This document shows positions 18,524-27,621 of a DNA stretch of 64,000 nt, piece after piece (within the stretch, counting starts at the first letter, position 1; each line of letters begins with the position of its first letter). This stretch comes from Bog-473 sp963719485 (GTDB lineage: Bacteria; Actinomycetota; Acidimicrobiia; Acidimicrobiales; RAAP-2): the NCBI GenBank assembly GCA_963719485.1, contig OY970387.1:4278001-4342000 (forward strand), in the 5' to 3' direction. The notes under the pieces were generated by a model that was not told the origin of the DNA, searched no databases, and saw only the letters and a program-made list of their open reading frames with translations. Made by a program: the position numbers and the translations under genes.

Positions 18524-19496
18524 TGCTGGTTGGACGCCGCGCAGGGGGTGCCGCCAGCGCGTGGCGGCGGTCCCGGCGGGAGCGCAGGAAGTGGGCGCTC
18601 GCCGGCGCCGTGGCGTGGACGGCTGCCACCGCCATTGTGGCCGCGGCCATGTTCGTCGGCGTCTGCTCCGGACTATCGGCGGGCGCAGCGGCTGCGCCCC
18701 CGTACCTCCTCGCACTGGGCGGCTCGGCCTCCGTCGGGTTCCAACCCACGGTCACCCACCCCGCGGGCAGCCCTCGAGCTCGGGCTACGCCGAGGACCTG
18801 GTGCCGCTCGAGCAGAGACGGTGGCCTGGGCTTACGGTCGTCCACCTGGGCTGTCCGGGCGCCACCACGGCCACGATGCTCGACGGCGGCGGGCATTGCC
18901 ACTATCCGGAGGGAACCCAGTTGAGCGCGGCAGAGGCGTTCCTGCGGGAACACACCTCGACAGCGCTCGTCACCGTGGACCTGGGCTTCAACGACCTGCT
19001 GCCCTGCTTGCGACACGAGTTCATCGATGCGACCTGCGTGGACGGGGCGCTCACCACGGTCCATGACCAGCTCGGTCAGATCCTGGAGCGCATCAAGGCC
19101 GCGGCACCAACGGGCGTCGTCGTCGTCGGGGTGGGCCACTACGACCCTTACCTGGGCGACTACGTCCGCGGGACGGGCGCACAGGCCTTCTCGGCCGCGA
19201 CCCTCGACGTGATGGAGCGGCTCGACGCGACGATGCGGGCGGATTACCGATCAGCCGGGGTGCCCATGGCCGACGTCGCGTCGGCCTTCGATCTCACCGA
19301 CCGTGCACCCGTGACACGTTCAGGTTTCGGCACGGTGCCGGCGGATGTGGCGCGGACGTGCGCGCTGACCTGGATGTGTGATCCTCCGCCACTCGGCCAC
19401 AATCCCCACCCCGACGACGCCGGCTACCGCACGATCGCGGGCGCCATCGCCGACACCGTCGCCGACTCCTCCGCCAAGGCGGGCGCCGGCTCCTGA
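18523..19496 (+). CDS. SGNH/GDSL-type hydrolase, frameshifted near 18770
   Basis: The coupled ATG at 18523 opens a frame with a membrane or signal segment (WALAGAVAWTAATAIVAAAM) and the first hydrolase block ALGGSASVGFQ. The rest of the enzyme is one frame back from about 18770: GYAEDLV, then VDLGFNDLL (block III Asn), then NPHPDDAGYRTIA (block V Asp/His). A one-base deletion in the CCCGCGGGCAGCC stretch would explain this. Block I has GGS instead of GDS. Members are serine esterases or lipases, and this one is probably extracytoplasmic. The final 73 bp overlap the convergent acyltransferase gene. As written, the product is broken. Confidence 0.7.
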
Positions 19497-20692
19497 TCTC
19501 CGTCCGTCGCAGCGGGCCGATCGACGGTGTGTGAACCGGCTTCGGTCTCCGTCGCCTTCGCAGTGCGCCAGGGGAGACGCGTCCGGCCGGTCAGGGGCTT
19601 GGCCAACGGCGTGCGCGCCAGCAGCTCCGTCAACCCGATGCACGCCACGAAGACGAGGACAACCGTGATCGCGCTGACCAATGGCCACGGCAGGTACCCG
19701 TTGAGGTGCCGCCACCCCAGCCAGCCCAGTGCCGTGATGAAGAGGAGCTGAGCCAGGTAGACCCCGTAGGAGTTGTCCGAACCGGACTGCACGATGGACC
19801 GGGTTCTCCGCGAGCGCCGTCGGTGCACCAGCGCGACGCCGATCAGGTAGATGGAGGCGATGGCACCGATGTTGAAGGGGACGACGATCGGCTGGAAGGG
19901 ATCGGAGCTCGAACCGAGCCACGACGCGACGTGATCGGCTGCCAGGTAGTACCACACCTCGGCGACGACGGCCGCGGCCAGCGTGCTCGCCACAATGAGC
20001 CGCACGTGGCCACAGAGCCAATCGTGGAACTCGTCGAGATGCATCGCGACCACCATGCCGGCCACCAGATAGAACTGGTACAAGGTGACCTCACGCGTGG
20101 CCCAGAAGCCGCGCATCCACGCCGGTGCCACGTTCCAGTGCATGGTGGACACGAGGACCAGTTGGAACACCCCGCTGACGAGGAGCACGATCCCGTGGTG
20201 CCCGGCGGTCCTCCGGAGCAGCACCAGGAGCAGCGGGAACAATGCGTAGAACTCCAGGAGGACGAGGAGGTAGTAGAGCTGGTAATACCCGGTGCCGAAC
20301 AGGTACAACAGATGGACCACGTCGCTTCTCGGCGTCCCGGTCTCGCCGGGGAGGCCGACGAAGAAGTAGATGACGGTCCAGCAGAGGTAGGGCACGGCGA
20401 CCAGGGCGAAGCGACGGCGCCAGAACGTGCTGTGGTCGATGCCCGGCAGATCCCGCACGCTGTAGGCCAGCATGCAGGCCGAGACGAAGAGAAACGCCTC
20501 CCGTGTGACGTGCAGCAGCTGGAGCGACGCTCCGACGGCCAGCCCGGCCGCGACCGGTGCGAAGACGAGGAGGGTATGCGTCGACACGACGCCGGCCTGC
20601 TTCACCGGTCGCATGGCGTCGATGTGATCGAGCCTCTTCCGGGTGCCCCGCACGGGCTGCGCGGGGGTGAGCGGCGACTCGACCGCGGTCAC
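19424..20692 (-). CDS. Acyltransferase 3 family membrane protein (A)
   Basis: A 422-residue multi-pass protein of the acyltransferase 3 family (OafA/WecH-like). It starts at GTG 20692, which overlaps the previous stop as GTGA. RLDHIDAMRPVKQAGVVSTHTLL carries the early His region, and a later REAFLFVSACMLAYSVRD is the typical second membrane helix. About ten hydrophobic segments follow. Family members O-acylate sugars, peptides or lipids at the membrane. It ends the coupled comA-VOC-ligase operon and resembles the protein at 24273-25565, so the locus has two related transferases. Confidence 0.85.
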   Translation of the reverse strand: MTAVESPLTPAQPVRGTRKRLDHIDAMRPVKQAGVVSTHTLLVFAPVAAGLAVGASLQLLHVTREAFLFVSACMLAYSVRDLPGIDHSTFWRRRFALVAVPYLCWTVIYFFVGLPGETGTPRSDVVHLLYLFGTGYYQLYYLLVLLEFYALFPLLLVLLRRTAGHHGIVLLVSGVFQLVLVSTMHWNVAPAWMRGFWATREVTLYQFYLVAGMVVAMHLDEFHDWLCGHVRLIVASTLAAAVVAEVWYYLAADHVASWLGSSSDPFQPIVVPFNIGAIASIYLIGVALVHRRRSRRTRSIVQSGSDNSYGVYLAQLLFITALGWLGWRHLNGYLPWPLVSAITVVLVFVACIGLTELLARTPLAKPLTGRTRLPWRTAKATETEAGSHTVDRPAATDGDQEPAPALAEESATVSAMAPAIVR

Positions 20693-22305
20693 TGAAGATC
20701 GAACGTGTGCAGGACGGGCACCTCCGGGGCGCCCAGGGATCGGCGGCGCACCTTGCCCGTGGCCCCTGCCGGCAGCTCCCGCACGACGCAGAGCGCCACG
20801 GGCCGCTTGCTGCGCACGAGGCACCGCTCGAGGGCGATTTTGATGCGCGCGACCGAGACCTCGGCAATATGAGGGTCGCCCAGACCGTCCACGCCGCGCA
20901 ACACCACGTAGGCGACCGGTACCTGCCCCAGCTCGGGATCGTCTCGCCCGACCACGGCCACCGACCTGACCATCGGATCGCCGCTGATGACCTCTTCGAC
21001 CTCTCGGGGGAACACCTTCTCCCCGCCGCGGTTGATGACGTCGTCGGACCTGGCATCGAGGTACACGAACCCGTCGAGGTCGCGGTGCCCGAGGTCGCCG
21101 GTCCGCAGCCAGCCGTCGGCGTCGAAGAAGTCACTGTGCTCGTTGCCGACGTAGCTGCCGATCACCGACGGCCCGCGGATCTCCACGTGGCCGATGTGGA
21201 ACTCGGGAACCTCGAGCGGGCTGCCGACCGGCTCCGTCTCGCGCACGATCCGCAGCTCCACCCCGACCGGCACCCCCACCGAGCCGGGGCGGCGAGGGAT
21301 CGCCAGCGGGTGCGCCGTGATCTGGCTGGCCGCTTCGGTCATGCCGTACGTCTCAATCACCGGGATCCCCGTGCTCGCCTCGAACCGATCAGCGGTCGCC
21401 ACCGGCAACGGCGCCGACGCCGACCGGATGAACCGGATTCCGCCGGGGACGGTCTCGTCGGGCCCGGGAGCACCCAGGCGCGAGATGATGGCCGGGACGG
21501 CGTTGATCCACGTGATCGACCGCCGGCTCATCAGGTCCCAGAAGGCGCTCCGATGAAAGCGGTCGTCGAGGACGAGGCAGGATCCGGCGACCAACGTCGA
21601 CAACAACCCGACCACCTCGGCGTTGATGTGGAACAGCGGGAGTGAGTTGAAGCCGCGGTCATCGGAGCCGAGCTGCAGATGCGATGCCACGCAGTGCGCC
21701 GTGTGGAGCAACCTCTCCTGGCCCAGCCGGACGACTTTGGGGGCTCCGGTCGTACCCGAGGACGACAGGACGACGCCCCCGGCACCGGCACTGAACGGCG
21801 CCGTCGCCCCTCGCCCCGTCACAACGCCGGCGTCGAGACGGTCGAGCCGTTCGAGATCGATCCATTGCCCGTCCAGGCCGGGCGGGGCGGGGCGATCCGC
21901 CACCACGATGTCCGCCCCGGTGCGTGCGACCACCGCAGCGGCCCCGCCGCTCCCGCCCGAGGGCATGGACGGGTCGAGCGGCGCCACCCAGAACCCGGCG
22001 GCGATGGCCCCGAGGAAGGCGTCCGTGAACGCCATGGGGTCGCTGATGGCAAGCCCGATGGTCGTGAGGCCAGTCCCGCGGGCACCACCGAGGAGGGCGC
22101 GCCAGTGCTCCATGCTCCGCTCCAGCTGCCGGAAGGACACCGCCCTCCCGTCCCGCGCGTACTCGACGTAGGCCCGCTCGCCCAGGGTCACCGAGCGGGC
22201 GCGGATGACATCGCAGAGAGGGAGGTCGGACCCGGGCCGTGACGGGATTGCGATCACGGGTCCCGAGACGGCGGTCCCGGAGGACTTCGATGCGACGGCC
22301 TGCAT
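20689..22305 (-). CDS. AMP-dependent acid-CoA ligase (ANL superfamily)
   Basis: A 538-residue adenylating enzyme. LSSSGTTGAPKVV near residue 180 is the P-loop-like A3 motif. ETYGMTEAAS near 320 is A5, and RTGDLGHRDLDGFVYL near 410 is A7. NRGGEKVFPREVEE follows, and PAGATGKVRRRSL near the C-terminus has the catalytic lysine. Such enzymes activate a carboxylate as acyl-AMP and usually pass it to CoA. The acid cannot be read from sequence. The TGATG overlap with the VOC gene and GTGA overlap with the acyltransferase place it between ComA and a transferase. Activation of a sulfolactate-type or fatty acid is inferred. Confidence 0.88.
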   Translation of the reverse strand: MQAVASKSSGTAVSGPVIAIPSRPGSDLPLCDVIRARSVTLGERAYVEYARDGRAVSFRQLERSMEHWRALLGGARGTGLTTIGLAISDPMAFTDAFLGAIAAGFWVAPLDPSMPSGGSGGAAAVVARTGADIVVADRPAPPGLDGQWIDLERLDRLDAGVVTGRGATAPFSAGAGGVVLSSSGTTGAPKVVRLGQERLLHTAHCVASHLQLGSDDRGFNSLPLFHINAEVVGLLSTLVAGSCLVLDDRFHRSAFWDLMSRRSITWINAVPAIISRLGAPGPDETVPGGIRFIRSASAPLPVATADRFEASTGIPVIETYGMTEAASQITAHPLAIPRRPGSVGVPVGVELRIVRETEPVGSPLEVPEFHIGHVEIRGPSVIGSYVGNEHSDFFDADGWLRTGDLGHRDLDGFVYLDARSDDVINRGGEKVFPREVEEVISGDPMVRSVAVVGRDDPELGQVPVAYVVLRGVDGLGDPHIAEVSVARIKIALERCLVRSKRPVALCVVRELPAGATGKVRRRSLGAPEVPVLHTFDLQ

Positions 22306-22712
22306 CAGTACATCATCCGCGGGTCCGCGTAGTGCTTGAACTCGACGAGATTGTCAGAGGGGTCCCGGAGGACGAACGTCCGGTGCACCTCGACCAGTCC
22401 CTCGAACCGGGTGCGCACGTCGGCGAAGAGCTCGATCTTGCGCTGCACGCACAACCCGTACAGCAAGTCGAAGTCTCGGCCCTCGCGGAAGGTGACACCG
22501 AAGTGTCTCGGGTAGAGGCTCAACGCACCGTCGCGGTCGGCCGGCTCCTCCGTCAGGTGGCAGACCAGTTGGTCCCCGAAGAAGTCGAGCGTGATGCGGT
22601 CGGCGTACCGCCGAGCCAGCTTGCAGCCCAGCGCACCGACATAGAACGCTTCGGCCTCGTCCAGGTCGTAGACCGGGATCGCCAGATGGAAGACGTCGCG
22701 ACTTTCCCTCAC
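22305..22712 (-). CDS. VOC family (glyoxalase-fold) protein
   Basis: A 135-residue vicinal-oxygen-chelate protein. FHLAIPVYDLDEAEAFYVGALGC is the first beta-alpha-beta unit with a ligand His near residue 9. PRHFGV gives a second His, and NLVEFKHY gives the C-terminal Glu, so a metal-binding triad looks intact. VOC enzymes catalyse isomerisation, lyase, epimerase or dioxygenase reactions. It overlaps comA by four bases and the ligase by one, so it almost certainly acts in the same pathway. Its reaction is unknown. Confidence 0.85.
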   Translation of the reverse strand: MRESRDVFHLAIPVYDLDEAEAFYVGALGCKLARRYADRITLDFFGDQLVCHLTEEPADRDGALSLYPRHFGVTFREGRDFDLLYGLCVQRKIELFADVRTRFEGLVEVHRTFVLRDPSDNLVEFKHYADPRMMY

Positions 22713-23485
22713 GACACCGCACCCTCAAAACACTCGAGGGTGTCGGCTCGGAGGCCGAGCCGTATGGTCTCCAGCCCGAGCAGGCCGGTGGACGCGATGT
22801 TGCCGAGGTTGACGTCCGGGCCGATCCGCCGCACGAAGTAACACTGGAGTTGATTCGAGGGTGCCTCGAAGAGCAACTGTGCCGGCGCCACGTCGCTGGC
22901 GAGGATCTCCTCAATGAGGCCGAAACGAAGCTCGCCGTTGGGGCGGCAGATGCCGGAACTGCCGCTCTCGCGGGACTCCAGCGTCACGAGGAACGCGCCA
23001 GCCTCGAGATCCTCGTGGATGCACTCGATCCACCGATTCGGCGCCAGACGCTCCGAGCGCTCCGAGTCCTTGAAGCCGACCTCGGACACCACCTTGAATT
23101 CGGCCGCCAGCTTCCTGACGTAACCGGCCTTCTCAATGTGGGAGAGGTCGATCGTGCCGTTCGAGACTTCCACATACTCGGCCCCGTAGCGCTCGCACAT
23201 CTCGCGGAAGTCGTCGAAGCGATTCTGCAGCACGAACTTCTCGAACAGGGTGCCGCCGAAGTAGAAGTCGACGCCGGCGTCGGCCAGGACGTCGATCTTC
23301 CGTTGCAGGTCGCTGGTCACGATCGCCGTCCCCCAGCCGAATTTCACGAAGTCGAGGAATTCCGCCGCGCTCTCCACGACGTCCTGGAACTGGCGCGTCG
23401 GGAGCCCGCTGTCGACCATCATGGTCAGGCCGTTGGTTCTCGGCTTGCTGGTCCTCGGGGGTAGCTGCAACATCGTTGCTCGCAT
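22709..23485 (-). CDS. comA: Phosphosulfolactate synthase family protein
   Basis: A 258-residue member of the ComA family, which joins sulfite to phosphoenolpyruvate to give (2R)-3-phosphosulfolactate. KPRTNGLTMMVDSGLP near residue 14 and DFVKFGWGTA near 47 are family signatures. FYFGGTLFEKF, AEYVEVSNGTIDL, VSEVGFKD and LEAGAFLVTLESRE follow in the expected order along the TIM barrel. A GGAG ribosome site precedes ATG 23485. In methanogens the enzyme begins coenzyme M synthesis and in Bacillus it makes spore sulfolactate. Here it is coupled to a VOC protein, a ligase and an acyltransferase, which suggests a different end product. Confidence 0.9.
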   Translation of the reverse strand: MRATMLQLPPRTSKPRTNGLTMMVDSGLPTRQFQDVVESAAEFLDFVKFGWGTAIVTSDLQRKIDVLADAGVDFYFGGTLFEKFVLQNRFDDFREMCERYGAEYVEVSNGTIDLSHIEKAGYVRKLAAEFKVVSEVGFKDSERSERLAPNRWIECIHEDLEAGAFLVTLESRESGSSGICRPNGELRFGLIEEILASDVAPAQLLFEAPSNQLQCYFVRRIGPDVNLGNIASTGLLGLETIRLGLRADTLECFEGAVS

Positions 23486-23521
23486 AACAGGCTCCTCGCT
23501 GTGATCTCTTCGTTTACTGCT

Positions 23522-24121
23522 CTACTGCACGACTGCGACGGATGGATTGGGTCGGTTGACGCCCCGGACACTTGCGTTGGGGACGGGAACCCAGGCCATG
23601 TCGTGGACGCTGATCCCGCTGCAGTACGCCTCGGCGACCCGGATCACGCCCCCGTGCGTGACGACGAGGACGTCGCCGTCCGCCTCAGCCACGTCCAACC
23701 CGGTGATGAATGCGCGCACCCGCTCGTAGAGTTCGCAGAGCGACTCTCCGGCCGGGGGGCGGGCGTGTGCATCGACGACCCGGTCGAGCTCAATGCCGGA
23801 AGCCGCCGGGTCGAGTGCGCTCAGCGGGTGACCCTCGGCGGCGCCGAAGCTCCGCTCGCGCAGCTCGGCGTCGACGTGCACCGGTAGACGCAACGCGCAT
23901 CCGACGATGGATGCCGTCTCGCGTGCCCGATCGAGATCGCTCGTGTAGATCGCACCGATGCGGATGTCGCCGAGACGCTCGGTCAGAAGAGCGGCCTCCC
24001 TGCGGCCTTTGTCCGTCAGCACGGGTCCGGAAGCCTGCCCTTGCACCAGCCCGGACGCGTTCCACGTGCTCTCCCCATGGCGCACCAGCCACAGTGTGCT
24101 TTTCGCGGTTCGATGGTTCAT
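23522..24121 (-). CDS. Histidine phosphatase family protein
   Basis: A phosphoglycerate-mutase-like phosphatase of 199 residues from ATG 24121. LVRHGESTWNASGLVQGQ near residue 12 has the catalytic RHG motif. LTDKGRREA, YTSDLDRARETA, ELRERSFGAAEG with the Glu, and VVTHGGVIR with the second His complete the active site. The family removes phosphate from small molecules. It ends 36 bp upstream of comA on the same strand. A neat but unproven role is dephosphorylation of phosphosulfolactate in place of the unrelated ComB. Upstream in-frame codons look like non-coding extension. Confidence 0.88.
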   Translation of the reverse strand: MNHRTAKSTLWLVRHGESTWNASGLVQGQASGPVLTDKGRREAALLTERLGDIRIGAIYTSDLDRARETASIVGCALRLPVHVDAELRERSFGAAEGHPLSALDPAASGIELDRVVDAHARPPAGESLCELYERVRAFITGLDVAEADGDVLVVTHGGVIRVAEAYCSGISVHDMAWVPVPNASVRGVNRPNPSVAVVQ

Positions 24122-24272
24122 CTGGCTCAACAATGCCCACGTCTGCTGAGCCTGTACTGGGAACGGGGGAAGAACTGCATGAGGAAATGTAAGGAAAGAG
24201 TCAGGGCTTCCTGGGACAGGGCTGAGCGTGGGACCGTTCAGTCGCGCGTCGTGCCGACGCGCACGCGCGTCG

Positions 24273-25565
24273 TCAGACGCTCGCTGGTTCGCGTGCGCGG
24301 GCGGGTTCGACGACGAGGTCGCTCGACTCGACGACCACGCTGGTCTCCGGCACTGCCCCACCGAGCCGGGCACGCTGCTCGGCGCGCACGGGACCACCGA
24401 GCACCCAGCGCAGAGGCGTACGCAACACGAGTGCCGTGAACAGCGCAGCGCTCCCGATGGTCAGCACGAAGGTGACCGCCACCATGCCGGCCCAGCCGAG
24501 GTGTGGCGTGAGTCCCGCCCCCCCGAGACCCGAGCGCACCAGGTTGATGAAGAGGACGTGGCAGAGGAAGATGCCACCGGTCAGACCGGCCAGATATTCG
24601 GCTGTGAAGAACCTGGGCGCGCGTTCCGGACGGCGCACCCGGCGCCGGAACCACATCCAGGCACCGCACTCGAGCGCCGCCACCGCCGCGGTGAACCAGA
24701 GGAAGGCGATCGGCTGATAGAGGTCCGAGGCGCGGCCGGGCGTCGAACCTGTCCAGACCGCGACGAGGTACCACAGCGTGGCCGCTCCTCCCATGACCAC
24801 GGCGCCGGCGATGACCTGGCGATACCAGCGTTCGACGAAGCGACGTACCTCGTCCCAGTGCAGGGCAACCAGAATGCCGGCGACGAACTGCTCCTGGTAC
24901 GTGATGGGGTTCCGGGCCCAGGGCCACGCCGAGGCGATGTGACGCGTCCAGTCGCCCACCACGCCGAAGGACGCGGTGTAGTGGAGGTCCGCCGCCAGCA
25001 CGAGCGCGAACAGGAGGCTGCCCAGCATGATGGCGGCGTGGTGCGAGGTCGCCCGGAGCATCCGCAGCACCGGAGGGAAGACCAGGTACAGCAGCAGCAG
25101 GACAACCACGAAGTAGAGCTGGTAGTAGCCGTACACCACGTATCTCCAGAGGAGCGGCCACGCCTGGTCCCACGAGCCACCCCAGGCCATGGTGAAGACC
25201 CAGTAGATGCCGGTCCAGACCAGGAACGGCACCCCGATCTGGACGTACCGGCGCCGCCAGAACCCCAACGTCGAGCGCGGCCGGGTGATCTGCGCGTAGG
25301 TCAACAAGAAAGCGGCGAGGAAGAAGAAGGCCGTGCGGCTGAAGTGCAGGAGCATGACGAAGGCCCACGCGGACGTGTTGCCGGCTGCGATGGTCCACAG
25401 GAGCGAATGCTGGAGCACGACGGCGCAGCAGGCGATCACCCGGAACGAGTCGAATTGCCCGATGTACCCACCGCTGGGGTTCGGGAGCCCACTGTTGGTG
25501 CTCGTGAGATCGACGCCCTTTGGCGGCCGGTGCAGCCCGACGGCCGGCTGATCCGCGCGTGCCAT
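24273..25565 (-). CDS. Acyltransferase 3 family membrane protein (B)
   Basis: A 430-residue acyltransferase 3 protein. FDSFRVIACCAVVLQHSLL carries the early Arg and His typical of the family. SRTAFFFLAAFLLTYAQ is helix two, and about ten membrane segments follow. It shares phrases with the acyltransferase at 19424-20692, such as GYYQLYF, NPITYQEQFVAGILVALHWDEV and the WRRRYVQIGVPFLVWT loop. The two are therefore likely paralogues flanking the ComA operon. The acceptor is unknown. About 150 bp separates it from the phosphatase gene, so it may be the first gene of the same transcript. Confidence 0.85.
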   Translation of the reverse strand: MARADQPAVGLHRPPKGVDLTSTNSGLPNPSGGYIGQFDSFRVIACCAVVLQHSLLWTIAAGNTSAWAFVMLLHFSRTAFFFLAAFLLTYAQITRPRSTLGFWRRRYVQIGVPFLVWTGIYWVFTMAWGGSWDQAWPLLWRYVVYGYYQLYFVVVLLLLYLVFPPVLRMLRATSHHAAIMLGSLLFALVLAADLHYTASFGVVGDWTRHIASAWPWARNPITYQEQFVAGILVALHWDEVRRFVERWYRQVIAGAVVMGGAATLWYLVAVWTGSTPGRASDLYQPIAFLWFTAAVAALECGAWMWFRRRVRRPERAPRFFTAEYLAGLTGGIFLCHVLFINLVRSGLGGAGLTPHLGWAGMVAVTFVLTIGSAALFTALVLRTPLRWVLGGPVRAEQRARLGGAVPETSVVVESSDLVVEPARAREPASV

Positions 25566-25629
25566 GGCGCGGATCCTGCACCACCCGCCTCAATGCAACC
25601 TGTGAACGCGCCCTGACAGGCGCGTGCGG

Positions 25630-26838
25630 CTACCCCAGTTTCGTCAGGGCAGCGCGCAGGTGGCGCACGGCCTGGCCGATGCGCTGCTCGTTCTCGATGA
25701 GGGCGAAGCGGACGTGGCCGTCCCCGCCCGGACCGAACCCGACCCCGGGCGAGGTGGCGACGCCGGCCTCGCTGACCAGGTACTTGGAGAACTCCAGCGA
25801 GCCCATCTCGCGGTAGGGCTCGGGGATCGGTGCCCACACGAACATCGTCCCCTTGGGCGGCACCAGGCGCCAGCCGATCCGGTTGAGCCCGTCACACAGC
25901 GTGTCGCGCCGGGACCGGTAGATCTCGTTGATCTCCTTGGGGTAGTCCGGCGCCTCGTTCATGGCCACGATGGCGGCGATCTGAATGGGCTGGAACGTCC
26001 CGTAGTCGAGATACGTCTTGAGTTTGGTCAGCGCCTGCACGACCTCCTGGTTGCCGACAACGAAGCCGACACGCCACCCGGCCATGGAGAACGACTTGGT
26101 CATGGTGTAGATCTCCACCGCCACGTCTGTGGCGCCCGGCACCTGGAGGATGGACGGCGGCTCGTAACCGTCGAAGCCGAGGTCGGCGTAGGCGAAGTCG
26201 TGCACGAGCACCACCTCGTGCTCGCGGGCGAAGGCCACGAGGCGCTCCATGAAGGACAGGTCGACGCAGGCCGTCGTCGGGTTGTGCGGGAAGGAGAGCA
26301 CGATCACCCGCGGCTTGGGCCACGACTCCTCCCAGGCGTGCATGAGGCCGTCGAAGAACGCCTCGCCCGGATCGGGCGCGTCGGCCGACTCCACGTCGGG
26401 CCCCTGCAGGGGGACCTGGCGCACGTCCGCTCCCGCGAAGAGCGGTCCCCAGATGTGGATCGGGTACGAGGGCGACGGCACCAACGCTGTGTCCCCCGGG
26501 CCGACCAGGACCCACATCAGGTGCGAGAAGCCCTCCTTGGCCCCGATGGTGTTGACGACCTGGGTCTCCGGGTCGAGCTCGACCGCGAACTTGCGCAGAT
26601 AGAGGTCGGTGATGGCGCTGCGCAGCTTCGGGATGCCGCGTGAGGCGGAGTAGCGGTGATTGCGCGGGTTCTGCGCCGCCTCGGCCAGCTTGCTCACGGC
26701 CACGTCGGGCGAAGGCAGATCGGGATTCCCGAAGCCGAGGTCGATGACGTCGCGTCCGCTCCGCCGCGCGGCTGCCTTGAGGTCGTTGATGGTGGCGAAC
26801 ACATACGGCGGCAACCCGTTGATGCGGCGGAATTCCAT
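25630..26838 (-). CDS. Class I/II PLP-dependent aminotransferase (AlaC-like)
   Basis: A 402-residue fold-type I aminotransferase. DLGFGNPDLPSP near residue 35 and YSASRGIPKLRSAI near 63 are family motifs. PNNPT is replaced by FPHNPTTA near 185, and HDFAYADLGFDG holds the cofactor Asp and Tyr. TMTKSFSMAGWRVGF near 245 has the PLP lysine, and VRFALIEN holds the C-terminal substrate Arg. The pattern is closest to AlaC/LL-diaminopimelate-type aminotransferases that make alanine from pyruvate. It is followed closely by the LLM oxidoreductase gene on the same strand. Confidence 0.88.
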   Translation of the reverse strand: MEFRRINGLPPYVFATINDLKAAARRSGRDVIDLGFGNPDLPSPDVAVSKLAEAAQNPRNHRYSASRGIPKLRSAITDLYLRKFAVELDPETQVVNTIGAKEGFSHLMWVLVGPGDTALVPSPSYPIHIWGPLFAGADVRQVPLQGPDVESADAPDPGEAFFDGLMHAWEESWPKPRVIVLSFPHNPTTACVDLSFMERLVAFAREHEVVLVHDFAYADLGFDGYEPPSILQVPGATDVAVEIYTMTKSFSMAGWRVGFVVGNQEVVQALTKLKTYLDYGTFQPIQIAAIVAMNEAPDYPKEINEIYRSRRDTLCDGLNRIGWRLVPPKGTMFVWAPIPEPYREMGSLEFSKYLVSEAGVATSPGVGFGPGGDGHVRFALIENEQRIGQAVRHLRAALTKLG

Positions 26839-26847
26839 CGGGGAAGT

Positions 26848-27621
26848 CTACGACCCGGGTACCGCCGCTCCGGACCCCGGCGCTCCACCGGACCCCGGGC
26901 CCCCACCGAGGGCGCGTGCCGCCGCGGCCAGCTCCTCGACGTCGACCGGCCAGCCGAACACGACCCAGGTGGCCCCGGCGTCGTGCAACGCCCGCAGCCG
27001 GTCGGCGAGCGGCGGCGAGGCCGAAGGCGGTGGCCCTGCCCACGTCACCTCGAGCCCGTCGGGGCCGGCGCACCTCTCCGCCACCAGCGCGGGCTCGACA
27101 TCCCACAGGTTGAGGGCCGCGCCGGCCGCCCGGGCCTCCTCCGTCCGCCCCGCGGTCCCGCCGGCCATCCACACCGGGAGCCCCGCTCCGGCCAACTCCC
27201 GGCCGAGCTCGACCATCTCGGCCCTGCGCTCCGCGGCGGGTGCGAAGGGGATCCCGTAGGCGAGGTTCTCCTCCGCACTCAGGCGGTCGCCGGTGCCGAG
27301 CCCGGCGATGACCCGCCCCGGGGCCAGCCGCTCGAGGGCACGGAACTGCGCGGCCAGCACCGCGTTCGGGACGAGTCCGATCCGCGCCACCAAGGTGCCG
27401 AGAAATGGGCCCGCCTCCGGGCCCGCGGTCGGTCCGAGCACGGTCGCCAACGCGCCGAGAACCGGGAAGGGCGCCAGCGCCGGCCGGTCGGGCTGGCCGA
27501 TCGGCCAGATGTGGTCGTAGCAGAAGACACCGTCCACGCCGGCCGCGACCGCTTCGGCGGCGGCGGCGAACGCGTCGTCGGGCGTGTCGCGGAAGGTCGG
27601 CAGCACGACCCCGGTCCGCAT
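26848..27621 (-). CDS. LLM-class (F420/FMN) oxidoreductase
   Basis: The ATG at 27621 overlaps the ROK stop as TGATG, giving 257 residues. A GTG at 27627 is an alternative. GVVLPTFRDTPDDAF opens the barrel, AAGVDGVFCYDHIWP is the typical second strand and helix, and LVARIGLVPNAVLAAQFRALERLAPGRVIAGLGTGD is the core luciferase-like segment. Related actinobacterial enzymes use coenzyme F420. The protein is shorter than usual (300-350), with a Gly/Pro-rich C-terminus. Substrate unknown. Confidence 0.85.
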   Translation of the reverse strand: MRTGVVLPTFRDTPDDAFAAAAEAVAAGVDGVFCYDHIWPIGQPDRPALAPFPVLGALATVLGPTAGPEAGPFLGTLVARIGLVPNAVLAAQFRALERLAPGRVIAGLGTGDRLSAEENLAYGIPFAPAAERRAEMVELGRELAGAGLPVWMAGGTAGRTEEARAAGAALNLWDVEPALVAERCAGPDGLEVTWAGPPPSASPPLADRLRALHDAGATWVVFGWPVDVEELAAAARALGGGPGSGGAPGSGAAVPGS

